Assembly (NCBI RefSeq): GCF_027887165.1
Contig: NC_077228.1
Coordinates: 213,145,635 to 213,209,634 of the forward strand
Direction: 5' to 3'
Source: Monodelphis domestica
Taxonomy: Eukaryota > Chordata > Mammalia > Didelphimorphia > Didelphidae
Length of the DNA stretch: 64,000 nucleotides
The position numbers were made by a program, and so were the translations under genes. Shown in pieces: positions 55,085 to 64,000 of this stretch (position 1 is its first letter; every line of letters begins with the position of its first letter). The notes under the pieces were generated by a model. It did not search any database, had not been told where the DNA came from, and saw only the letters and a program-made list of their open reading frames with translations.

Positions 55085-56756
55085 GCAGTCTCTTCTCCTT
55101 CTTCTCTGCCCACCACTGTTTTGTTGCTGGGTAGCAGCCACCTTTCTCTCCCCAGACTACCCCACACTACCCCACACTGTGCTTCTCAGTCATGGGGGAC
55201 CTCCAGAGCCTTGTGAGCTTCTCCATCACCCTCTGGATCCAGTCTAACAATGGTCCTGTCTTCTTCAAAGTGGACGGGCAACACTTCGGGCAGAATCAGA
55301 CCATCAAACTACTCACTGGTTCCTCTTACAAGGTGGAGGTGAAGATCAAGCCTACCACCCTCCAAGTGAAGGACATTACCATTGGTGGTGTACTTGTCCC
55401 ATTAGAACTGAAATCCAAAGGGCCTAATAGGGATGAAATTGTTTACAGGACACTGAAGGCACAACTCCAACCAAAAGTGGGGAGCGACGACCCATCCAGA
55501 TCATGATGCCTTTCAATGATATTGGGACCTCTGAGACAGCGTGGCAAGTCAAGTTTTACAATTACCACAAATGGGATCATTGCTAGGGGGGAAGCCCCTT
55601 CTCTGTCCCTGAGTGTGAGTCCAAGCCCATCGAGATGCGCAGCTTAATGTGAGTGAACAAGGAATCTTTCTTGTGCACATGAGCCTGATATTGCTGGACA
55701 ATCTCTTCAGAAATCTACCTTAACAAAATTAAACCCACAACCAGCACAAGCCTTAATGAAGGCCTCCTTTGACTGTTGCTCTCTCTCTCATTGGATACTA
55801 GTAACAGGAGTCTCAAACTTTTTTGGAGGTATAATCCTCCTCTGATGCAAGCCGCTTCCCCTCATGTTGCAGATCATGATGCAGCATCCCTGGCAAAACT
55901 ACACCTTTCTCTATTTTGCATCTGTGTACATCCCCACCCACCCCCAAAGTACTCAGTGGGACCATTGACTGCCTCTAGCTATAGCCAAGCAGAAATATGA
56001 GTTAGATGTTGGCTATTAAGTGGTTCTGTGGACTGTTGCACATCTTGTTTCCAAGTTGAATGACTTTTTCTTTTCTATTCAGTGTTGTAAACTGTTTTTG
56101 GACTTTATTCACCATGTAGAATTTGGTAACATGTACCCTTTGCTGTTTTAGACTCTGGAAGGATTTTTCAAAGAAGGCCCTTTGGAAAGTTATGAACTAC
56201 AACAAACGATAACTAATATGGTTTGCTAGGCAGAGTCCCTCGCCACCTCTCTCTCCCCAGCCCACCCCACACTAGCATCCCCAGGCTGTGGTGCTCAGTC
56301 ATTGGGAGACCTCCAGAGCCTTGTGAGCTTGAGTATCTTGTGAGTATTGAGCTTGTGAGCTTGAGTATCTTGGCTTTGTGGAAGTAGGCTTGCAGATAGA
56401 TAGCATTTTTCCTCTTTTTCCCTCAGATGTAAAATGAGATGGCTGAAATGGAAGGGACCTCAGAGACAGTCTAGTTCTATAACTACGCTCTTATAAGTAG
56501 CTAAAATCTTACCCAACCACTTCTGTGTAGGGTCTAAGAGACTGTCACAACTCTGCTCTTTGCAAGCCAGTTTACCTGAATTTTGTCATATTGCCCCTTT
56601 ATTTAAGAAGTTTTGGTCATATTGCCCACATGGTTGAGACCTGAATCACTACATTCCTCCCTCATGTGAACTTTGTGAAAGTGTGTATGGAATTGTAATC
56701 AACTTTTGAACTTTCTAATAAAGGAATTGAAAAGTTAAAAAAACCAAAAAACAAAG
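55085..56756 (+). pseudogene. CNRIP1P: Processed pseudogene of CNRIP1 (CB1 cannabinoid receptor-interacting protein 1)
   Basis: The coding part starts at ATG 55192 and reads [42 protein letters not shown] and [13 protein letters not shown], matching CNRIP1 from its first residue. The parental protein has 164 residues. After about 84 codons a net 10-base loss (near 55445-55450) shifts the frame. Further on, codons for the FYNYHK, GSPFS and VNKESFL regions are still visible, with in-frame stops at a Gln codon (55584-55586) and a Trp codon, and the original stop changed to TGC at 55674-55676. No introns remain, 5'UTR-like sequence precedes the ATG, and an AATAAAGG followed by an A-rich tail closes it at about 56715-56756. 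Short imperfect repeats (AACAGAGCTATTT / AACAAAGTATTT) may be the target-site duplication. It is not expected to make CNRIP1. Confidence 0.9.
56224..56331 (+). repeat. Second copy of the CNRIP1 5' end inside the retrocopy
   Basis: CACCTCTCTCTCCCCAGCCC, ACCCCACACTAGCATCC and GACCTCCAGAGCCTTGTGAG repeat 55130-55230 in the same orientation. The ATG is TTG here. After 36 coding bases it gives way to a short local duplication of TTGTGAGCTTGAGTATCTTG. Confidence 0.85.
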
Positions 56757-56929
56757 TATTTCATGGGTTACTTAACTTGATAGGTTTGGCCAAAGAATTC
56801 ATTCCTATGGGTTTAACAAAAGTAATGTCACAACTTGAAAAAAGCTGATTTGATTGGAATGTTCCTGAAATAGAATTGGTTACCAATAACTCATTTTAAT
56901 TTATTTGAACCATCATAGTCAACTAATTT

Positions 56930-57050
56930 TTTTTTTTTGAGGCAAACAGAGTTGTGACTTGCCCAGAGCATACAGCTAGCAAATGTCTGAGGCTGGATTT
57001 GAACTCATGAATCTTCCTCTTTCCAAACCCAGTGCTCTATCCAACTTTTA
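56930..57050 (-). mobile_element. RTE-tailed SINE fragment, antisense
   Basis: TTGAGGCAAACAGAGTTGTG, CTGAGGCTGGATTTGAACTC, CCCAGTGCTCTATCCAAC. Confidence 0.75.
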
Positions 57051-57114
57051 ACTTTTTAAACTAACTTTTAAACAATTTCTTCTTCAGTACCTTTGCTGTG
57101 CTTTGCTGAATAGT

Positions 57115-57352
57115 TTTTTCAGTTATATCCAACTTTTTGTGATCATATTTGGAGTTTTCTTGTTGAGGATACTGGGGTGGTTTGCCACTTCCTTTTTCAG
57201 TTCATTAGACAGATGAGGAAACTAAGGCAGAGTTAAGTGACTTTCTTAGGGTCACACAGCTAACAAGTGTCTGAGAACAGAACTCAGGAAGATGAAGTTT
57301 TCTGATTCCAAGCCCCACACTCTGTCCACTGTACCACTTAACTGCTTCCCTA
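57115..57352 (-). mobile_element. RTE-tailed SINE, antisense
   Basis: TTCAGTTATATCCAACTTTT, GAGGATACTGGGGTGGTTTG, AGATGAGGAAACTAAGGCAG, TGTACCACTTAACTGCTTCC. Confidence 0.88.
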
Positions 57353-57493
57353 AACTGGGAAATGAAAAAGTAAGTCTGAAAAGTAGCAGAAAATGCATTT
57401 AGTTCTTTCCTTATAAAGCTTACAAGGTTTCTGGGGAAACCAGGAATAAACATAAAAATTAAATAACAATACAAAGAATTCATGGCAATGTCA

Positions 57494-57692
57494 TTTTTTT
57501 TAACCCTTTTCTTCTGTCTTAGAATCATTACTAAGTATTGCTTGTAAGGCAGAAGAGCAGCAAAGACTTTGCATTTGGGGTTGTGACTTCCCCAGGGTCA
57601 TACAGCTTGGAAGTGTCTGCAACCAAATTTGAACCCAGAATCTCCTATTTCCAGGCTTGGCTCTCTATCCACTGAACCACCTCACCTACCTC
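57494..57692 (-). mobile_element. MAR1/SINE1-type SINE
   Basis: Reverse copy: TTTTTTAACCCTTTTCTTCT to TATCCACTGAACCACCTCAC. Confidence 0.88.
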
Positions 57693-57825
57693 ACACAATT
57701 AAGTGCCAAATAAGTGCATAGAGACATAGTGGAATGTAATAGAATGATGGACTTGGGATTCAATTCAATCCAACCCAATAAACATTCATTTATTCATTCA
57801 TTTATTTTTGTCTAAACTCTTTCTC

Positions 57826-58225
57826 TTTCTTTTTTAATTCAAATTTATTTTATTTTCATAAATATTTATTTATATATTTCTCTTTCCCTTCCCCCTTTCT
57901 CTCCCAGCCCCCTCCCATATTGAGAAGCAAGAAAAAACAAAACCTGTTACAAACATAGACCTGTCCAAAAAAGAAAAGAAAAATTACTGTCTATCCCATT
58001 TCTATCTGATTAGTATATTTTATCATGTTCCCTCGAATTGTGACTGGACCTTGTGCCAGCCAGTGTTCCCAAGTCTTTCAAAAATTTTTTCTCTGTATTA
58101 TTGTTGTTATTGTATAAATTGTTCTTCTGGTCCTGCTCATTTTGTTCTGCAGCAGTTAATGTATTTCTTTGCAAGTTTTTCTGAAACCATCTTTTTCATC
58201 ATTTCTCATAGTATGATATTTTATT
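57826..58225 (-). mobile_element. L1 3' region, antisense
   Basis: CCCTTTCTCTCCCAGCCCCC, CATATTGAGAAGCAAGAAAA, TTGTTCTTCTGGTCCTGCTC, TTTCTGAAACCATCTTTTTC. Confidence 0.68.
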
Positions 58226-58274
58226 TTTCAATAAGGGCTTATTGAACACCTCCTGTGTGGCATAGTATCCATGG

Positions 58275-58620
58275 GATCAAATTTAATTTTTCCCCCAGAT
58301 TACAAATTGATAACATTTTTAATACTTGTTTTCTGATATTCTGCAATTCATGTTCCTCCCCACTCTCCAAGAAGGTAGATATGACATAGGTTGTACATAT
58401 ATTATCATGTAATACATATTTCCATGTTTATCATGCTGTGAAACAAGACAAGTATTAATTACACCAGAGAAGAATTAATGGAAGAAATAAGGTAAAGAAT
58501 TGTAAGTGTCAATTTGCAGTCAGCCTCTTTCTGTTTCTTCTATGGAGGTAGAGATCCTTTTTCATCATGAGTCCTTTGGGGTTGTCCTGGAGGATTGAAT
58601 TTTTATTTGACACTTAAACA
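58275..58620 (-). mobile_element. L1 3' region, antisense, second copy
   Basis: AATTTTTCCCCCAGATTACA, GTTGTACATATATTATCATG, CATCATGAGTCCTTTGGGGT. A short L2 end (GGCTTATTGAACACCTCCTG) precedes it at 58225-58265. Confidence 0.65.
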
Positions 58621-58719
58621 CTAAAAGAAAAATTAGCTTTCCTATATGCACAGTTGAACAGAAAAAGACAATTTTGTATAAATCTGTGAAACTTTATAAT
58701 AATATACAGCTTGGTTGTT

Positions 58720-59150
58720 TTTTTTTAATTTGGAAAATTTTATTTAATTAAGTAATTTAGAATATTTTTCTATAGTTACAAGATTTGTGTACTTTCTCTC
58801 CCCTCCTCCCTCCTCCCTCCTGAAGCTAATGCACAATTCCACTGGGTTTTTCATGTGTCATTGATCAAGACCTATTTCCATATTATTATTTGTACTAAGG
58901 TGATCATTTAGAGTCTACATCCCCAATCATATCCCCATTGACCCATGTGATCAGGCAGTTGTTTTTCTTCTGTGTTTCTACTCCCACAGTCATTCCTCTG
59001 AATGTGGACAGTGTTCTTTCTCCTAAGTCCCTCAGAATTGTCCTGAATCATTACATTGCTGCTAGTAGAGAAGTCCATTACATTCGATTGTGCCACAATG
59101 TCTCTGTCTCTGTGTATAAGGTTCTACTGGTTCTGTTCCATACAGCTTGT
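58720..59150 (-). mobile_element. L1 3' end, antisense (same family as 32515)
   Basis: TTGGAAAATTTTATTTAATT head, CCTCCCTCCTCCCTCCTGAA, AGGCAGTTGTTTTTCTTCTG, CCATTACATTCGATTGTGCC. Its right part is the reverse complement of 32700-32900. Confidence 0.75.
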
Positions 59151-59169
59151 TTTTTAAAAGAAATACATA

Positions 59170-59358
59170 AAAGGGGAAACTAGATTGTACAGTAATTAGA
59201 GCACAAGGCCTAGAGTTGGGAGGATCTAGATTCAAATCCAGCTTCAGATACTTCTTAGCTGTGGGACCTTGGGCAAGACGCTTAACACTAATTGCTTAGG
59301 CCTTATTTCTTTTCTACTATAGTTTCATTTCTAAGACAGAAGGTAAGGGTTTAAAAAC
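59170..59358 (+). mobile_element. MAR1/SINE1-type SINE, diverged
   Basis: GGGGAAACTAGATTGTACAG, GATTCAAATCCAGCTTCAGA, TTTCTAAGACAGAAGGTAAG. Confidence 0.85.
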
Positions 59359-59589
59359 ACACCCATGTACACACAAATTAAATCCTCACTGCTAATATGG
59401 AAATATATATTACATGAAAGTATAGGTATAATCTATATCAGACTATTCACTGCCTGGGGCAGATGGGGGGGCAGAGTTGGAAGGGAAATTTTTTGAATTT
59501 AAAATGTCAAAAAACAATTGTCAAAAATTGTTTCTACACATAACAAAAAAAAAAGCATTATTAAAAATAATCCTCATTGCTATTTTCAA

Positions 59590-61375
59590 AGTTGCCCTGT
59601 TTGTCTATTTTCCTTTTTTCTTTTTGTTTTCTTCTACGTACTGTCACTTAAAAACTTCAGGATTTTCAAGTTCTGATTTGTCACTATGTTTATCAGAGTT
59701 CTTAAATCTTTTAAATTTGTTTTTTTTTCTTACCCTGTTGTTATTGAATACATTGTTATATGATTTCTGTTCATTCTGTATCAATTTATATAACTCTTGC
59801 TAGATATCTCTGAAACTATCCATTTCATCATTTCTCAAAGCATACTATTTCATTACCTTCTTATATCATAATTTGTTCAGCCATTTCCCAATTGTTGAAC
59901 AACCTCTTTGTTGCCAGTTCTCTTCTACAACAAAAGAAGTTGCTGTAAATATTTTTGTACATATTGGTCCTTTTCATTTCTTTGGTGGTATAGCCCTAGT
60001 ATTAGTATTGCTGGTGGTATAGTTTCAAATTGCTTTTTATCTACTTCTTTTCTGTGAATTATATTTTATTTTTTCAGTTAACAAGGATTTATATTCTCCC
60101 TCACAGTTCTTCCTCCCACCACTGAAAAATAAAGAAAACAAATCCATTGTAACAAATATGCAGTTATTAATATAATTTGTTCAACTGTTCCCCAATTGGT
60201 GGGCATTCCCAAATTTTCTATTTCCTTTCTACCAAGAAAAGAGCTGCTATAAACATTTTTGTTTCTATAGGATCTTTTAGTATTTCTTTGATCTTTTTCA
60301 GATTACAAGCATTGTAGTAATAATATAAGTGACTCAAACGGAATGCATAGTTTTTTTGAGGCATAGTTTCCAATTACTTTCCAGAATGATTATACCAATG
60401 CACAGCTCCACCAACAGTGCATCAGTGTTCCTGTTTTCCCATAGCCTCTTCAGCATTTGACATTTTCCTTTTTATCAATTTTGATAATATGGTGGAGGGG
60501 AAGGTGGTACTTCAAAATTGCTTTAATTTTCATTTCTCTAATTGTTAGTGATCTGGAGCATTGTTTTTATATGGCTTCTGTAGAGTCCGATAAGTGGTAC
60601 TACAAGGAGGGGGTTGTCCTTTGTGATAGGGACCCGAGGAGAAGTAGGGAATCATCGAACCAGGGTGAAGAATGACAGACACGGACAAGTCAGTGTTTGA
60701 ATAGGGCAGGCAACCTCTATGATTTTCCCCTTGGGAGGAAGATATAGAGGAGAAGATTAAGGTGGAGAATGTAAGCAGACAGGGGCTGGAGCCTTGTGGA
60801 GGAAGAGATTCAGAAAGGAGAGAGAAAGAGAGAGAGAGGATTAAGGAGCCCAGTGGAGCTCCACGAAAGGGGAGAGAAAGCCAAGAGGAAGTTCATGGGT
60901 TTGCCTCTGAATTTAATCCCAAGCACGTAGTAACCACATCACAAAGTATAGACACTTAAGATTGGGTGGCAAGGTAGAGGGAACACCTTTGTAGAGAATT
61001 GAGTCCGAGCATGTTAATGAGTTTGTCTTAGCCAAGGGCCACATGGCCAGTTCAAGGTTACATTCACAAGCCTCATTGGTATAACCTTATGTTTGGAGAC
61101 ACAGTAACCATACAATGATTTATATTTCATAGATGTGAATATGCTTGGGATGCTACAGCTTCAGATTCTTTAGATTTCTTCCCTCCATAACTGCCCATTC
61201 ACATCCTTTGACTATTTATCTATTAGAGGACTTTTGTTCTTCAATATTTGAATTATTTCTTTATAGAACTTGAGCATCGCATCTTTAACATAAAAAATTG
61301 TTGTAAAGATTTTCCCCTAGTTAACTGTTTCTCTTCAAATATTAACTGCATTGATCTTGTATGGATAAATATTTT
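59590..61375 (-). mobile_element. L1 3' portion, antisense, split by an LTR
   Basis: CATTTCCCAATTGTTGAACA, TGCTGTAAATATTTTTGTAC, GCACAGCTCCACCAACAGTG, CTTTAATTTTCATTTCTCTA up to 60578. It resumes at 61163 (AGATTCTTTAGATTTCTTCC, TTTATAGAACTTGAGCATCG). It may comprise two overlapping copies, because the 'ccattccccaatt' block occurs twice (59880, 60185). Confidence 0.75.
60579..61157 (-). mobile_element. LTR fossil with perfect 5-bp duplication
   Basis: 579 bp with ends TGTAGAGTCC and GATGCTACA, so TGTAG/CTACA are inverted. GCTTC flanks both sides (60574-60578, 61158-61162) and the L1 reads through across the site. 5-bp duplications are usual for ERV-L/class III and some other LTR elements. Orientation is uncertain, more likely minus. 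No coding part recognised; the short open frames inside are by-products. Confidence 0.82.
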
Positions 61376-61379
61376 TCAG

Positions 61380-61570
61380 GTTTTTTTCCTCCCTTCCTCC
61401 CTCTCTTCCTCCCTTCCTCTCTCCTTTTCTTCTTCCCTCTCATCTTTCCTTCCTCCTTCCTCCCTCCCTTCCTTCCCCTCTACTTTCCTTCCTTCTTCCC
61501 TTCCTTCCTCCCTTCATTCCCTACTACCTTTCTTCTCCCATCCCTCCCTCTCTCTCTTTCTTTTGCCATC
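61380..61570. repeat. Pyrimidine-rich (CCTT)n-type tract
   Basis: About 190 bp almost entirely of C and T in CTTCC/CCTTCCTC patterns. The apparent frames are low-complexity Ser/Leu/Pro/Phe. Confidence 0.92.
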
Positions 61571-61609
61571 CATTTCCATGTTCTAGCCTAGTTCCTTGTT
61601 AAGTATGTT

Positions 61610-61690
61610 TTCATTTATTCATTAAGTTGGTCAACCAACAAGCATTCATTAAGCACTTACAATATGTCAGATGCCAAGTATTCTTATATG
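61610..61690 (-). mobile_element. L2 3' end, antisense
   Basis: CAACCAACAAGCATTCATTA followed by AGCACTTACAATATGTCAGA. Confidence 0.6.
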
Positions 61691-61869
61691 TTCAACCCTC
61701 CTTTATCCAGTTGTATTGAAAATGAAGTTTCATGTAATGCTCCTTTTCCCAACTCCTTATTCCTGGTCTGTGTTATATAGTAAGTTCTTTCCCTTACTAT
61801 TCTCTTTCTTATCTACATCATTCCTTTTCTTTCTCTCTTTTCTTTTTTTTTTTAATCTTAAACTTGTTA

Positions 61870-63480
61870 AATCATAACAAGACTAGTCTCAGACCTTCTG
61901 TCTTATATACATCTCCCTCTGTTTCTTCTTTTAGACTGTAAATGATGCATCATTGTAGAGTCCCTACAACATTTTCAGATATATATACCTTTGTTTTTCT
62001 CTTGACTCTTGCATTTCAAAGTTTCTACTCAGCTCAGATCTTTTCCTCTTTTACTAAAGGTCATTTCCCCCCCTCTTATAGGACTTTATTCAGTTTTGCT
62101 GGATAGGTTATTCTTGGTTGTAATTCTTCTTTTGCCTTTTGGAACATATTCCAAATTCTCTTTGAAATGCTAGCTGCCAAATCTTCTGTGATGATGACTG
62201 TGACTCCTGGTATTTGAACTATTTATTTCTGACTGCTCCCATTATCTTTTCTTTGATATAGAAGCTCTGGGTTATTGCTATGATATTCCTTTGGCTTTTC
62301 ATTTTGAGATTTCTTTTAGGAGGTAACCGGTGAATTCTATTTTCACCTTATTGTCTGTTTCTAATAAGATTGTGAGGTTTTCTTTTAGGATTTCATTCAG
62401 TACAGTATCCTAGATTTTTAAAAAAATAATTTTGAAATGTTTTAAGGTAATTCAATGATTCTTAGATTATCCTGACTTGGTTTCCATTTCAGTTGTTTTT
62501 GATAGGAGATACCTTATGTTTTGTTCTTTTTTAGTTTATTTTATTAATCCTTGTGGTCTCATAGAATCATTTTTTGTTTAGTGTGTTCTAATTTTCACAG
62601 AATCTGTCAATTGCATAAGGTTTTTATATTTTTATACCAAACTATTTATTCTGCCTCCATCTATTTCCTTTAAAACTCTCATTTTAAATTCTTGGTCCAT
62701 TTCTCTTAGGAATTCTAAAAGATCTTGTGTCCAAGCTGAATTTTTGTTTGAAGCTTTGCTAATATGCTGAGAATAATGCTGATATTATTCTTTTCTTTGA
62801 GATTTGTATCTTGACCATCTCAACTATTTTTAGTATTTCTTTATCATTGCTGCCTTTTTTTAAATACCAATTTTTCTAGCCTTACATCCTGATTAGAACT
62901 TTTCATAACAATAAAGCTCTACTCTTGTCTAGAAGGAATGGCAGGGGTCCTGTTTGTTACTGATTTATATTATCTGGCCCTTACTTCCTTCAAGAACTGA
63001 ATACAATGTTTTTCAAGGACTTTAAAATCAGTACAAACCAGAGGGCAGTCAACTTTCAGAGCCCTAAGGTCTGATCTGATCTAGAGCATAATCTTATCAC
63101 TGCCCTCCTGGTCTGGGCTTTGCAGAGTGCTGACTTCATTTTAAGGTCAGAGCAGCCCAGCCTCCTCCCTACTCTTCCCCTGGGCCATGATTCACCCCAG
63201 AATCTAAACTCATAGGTTTTTGGTTTCCCTCTCTTACTCCTGGTTTATGTGTTGAGTAGATTCTTTGCCCTATGCTTCTAGTCCTGGATTTTTTGACTGG
63301 ATCCATTCCCTTTTTTCTAGGGGAACACAAGTGTATTACCAAAGTTCCCTGGATCATCCCAGTTCTGTAAACTGAGAGGTTTCCTTGTATTATGTTTCTA
63401 GGCTGAGCTTTTCTGGTTGTGTTTTTCAGCAGATCTAGTCTAGGAAAATGCACTGACTAGCTTTTCTCCTTGGATTTGTT
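61870..63480 (-). mobile_element. L1 5' portion (ORF1/5'UTR region), antisense
   Basis: TTTTGCTGGATAGGTTATTC, TGGTTGTAATTCTTCTTTTG, CTAGCTGCCAAATCTTCTGT and GATTTCTTTTAGGAGGTAAC correspond to antisense ORF1 text of marsupial L1 as I know it. The GC-richer part at 63060-63440 would be 5'UTR. No frame survives. ORF2 is missing between this and the 3' part at 59590-61375, so the two may be separate copies or one internally deleted element. Confidence 0.55.
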
Positions 63481-63486
63481 TTGTTG

Positions 63487-63685
63487 TTTTTAAATCCATA
63501 TCTTCTATTTTCGAATCACTAAGGTGTATCAGTTCCATTGCAGAAGAGTGGTAATGGCTAGGCAACTGGAGTTAAATGACTTGTCTAGGGTCTCACAGTG
63601 AGGCAGTGTCTGAAGCCAAATTTGAACCCAGGACTCCCTCTCTCCAAGACTGGCTTTCTATCCATTGAGCCACCTAGCTACCTTC
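63487..63685 (-). mobile_element. MAR1/SINE1-type SINE
   Basis: Reverse copy: TTTTTAAATCCATATCTTCT to TCCATTGAGCCACCTAGCTA. Confidence 0.88.
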
Positions 63686-63908
63686 ATATTTGTTTTAATG
63701 ATTCAGTTTGGTGAATTTTCTTTCTTCTCTTTTTTTTCTCCCCTTCCATCCTTGCCCAGTGGAACTGGGTGAGAACTTGGTTGTTCTGCTGTTGTTCACT
63801 CTACCATATTGAACTTGTGCTAATCAATAGGATTTTAATAGAAATGAGTGGTGTCGTGGGCATGCTGGTAAAACATAAGTTCCTTGAACTTTAAAAAATG
63901 GTCTTTCA

Positions 63909-64000
63909 GGGGCAACTAGATGGCTCAGTGGATTGAAAGCCAAGACTAGAGAAGGGAGGTCCTGGGTTCAAACATTTCCTAGCTGTATGACCCTGGGCAA
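63909..64000 (+). mobile_element. MAR1/SINE1-type SINE, cut by the window edge
   Basis: GGGGCAACTAGATGGCTCAG to TATGACCCTGGGCAA. A short internal part after TGGGTTCAAA is missing. Confidence 0.9.

Noticed and set aside
55192-55506. Functional CNRIP1 gene or small novel protein
   Set aside because: It has no introns, a frame shift after about 84 codons, later in-frame stops and an A-rich tail: a processed pseudogene.
61248-61591. 112- and 76-codon frames rich in Ser, Leu, Pro and Phe
   Set aside because: They are translations of the CT-rich simple repeat in different frames.
1141-64000. tRNA genes suggested by A- and B-box-like sequences
   Set aside because: All such boxes lie inside SINE heads. 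None folds into a plausible tRNA with the remaining arms as far as I can see.
1-64000. CRISPR arrays, operons or bacterial-type systems
   Set aside because: The sequence is vertebrate nuclear DNA with spliced genes and SINEs/LINEs. No regularly spaced repeats of the required kind were seen.

Overview
This is a mammalian nuclear window, almost certainly from a marsupial. The background is dominated by marsupial-type repeats: a tRNA-derived SINE whose head reads like GGGGCAGCTAGGTGGCTCAG and whose tail reads like TTCTAAGACAGAAGGTAAGG (MAR1/SINE1 type, about 25 copies on both strands), a second SINE with an RTE-derived tail (RTESINE type), marsupial-style L1 3' ends, and many old L2 and MIR/THER pieces. 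I cannot name the species from sequence alone.

The one functional gene I can support is SUMO2, on the + strand. It has a CpG-island promoter (about 5500-6500), four coding exons (5986-6006, 7872-8003, 15492-15563, 19227-19289), canonical GT-AG introns of about 1.9, 7.5 and 3.7 kb, and a 3'UTR of about 0.6 kb with two AATAAA signals. The 95-residue product matches the human SUMO2 sequence as I recall it, except for Ile instead of Val at position 94, in the dipeptide removed during maturation. It keeps the chain-forming lysine motif (VKTE, K11), the SIM-binding strand (QFKIK) and the diglycine.

The introns hold mostly L2, MIR, SINE and L1 fossils. They include a 2.3-kb antisense L2 with a recognisable reverse-transcriptase remnant, a (GT)23 microsatellite and a perfect 17-bp-arm palindrome.

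From about 19.9 kb to the window end (44 kb) I found no further functional gene. There is one processed pseudogene, of CNRIP1, at about 55085-56756, with a repeated piece of its own 5' end. The rest is layered repeats. Several insertions have clean target-site duplications: a solo LTR (41098-41698, GATC), a fold-back LTR-derived element (48966-49384, GACT), another LTR (60579-61157, GCTTC), a hAT-type DNA transposon (46265-46580, CCCTAGAT) with a smaller relative (51586-51791), and an L1 inside an RTE-tailed SINE (15-bp duplication). These nests give a readable relative chronology. I did not find an undescribed multi-gene system. The more unusual items are the fold-back LTR element, the deep insertion stack at 45.8-47.2 kb, the palindrome and the self-repeating CNRIP1 retrocopy.
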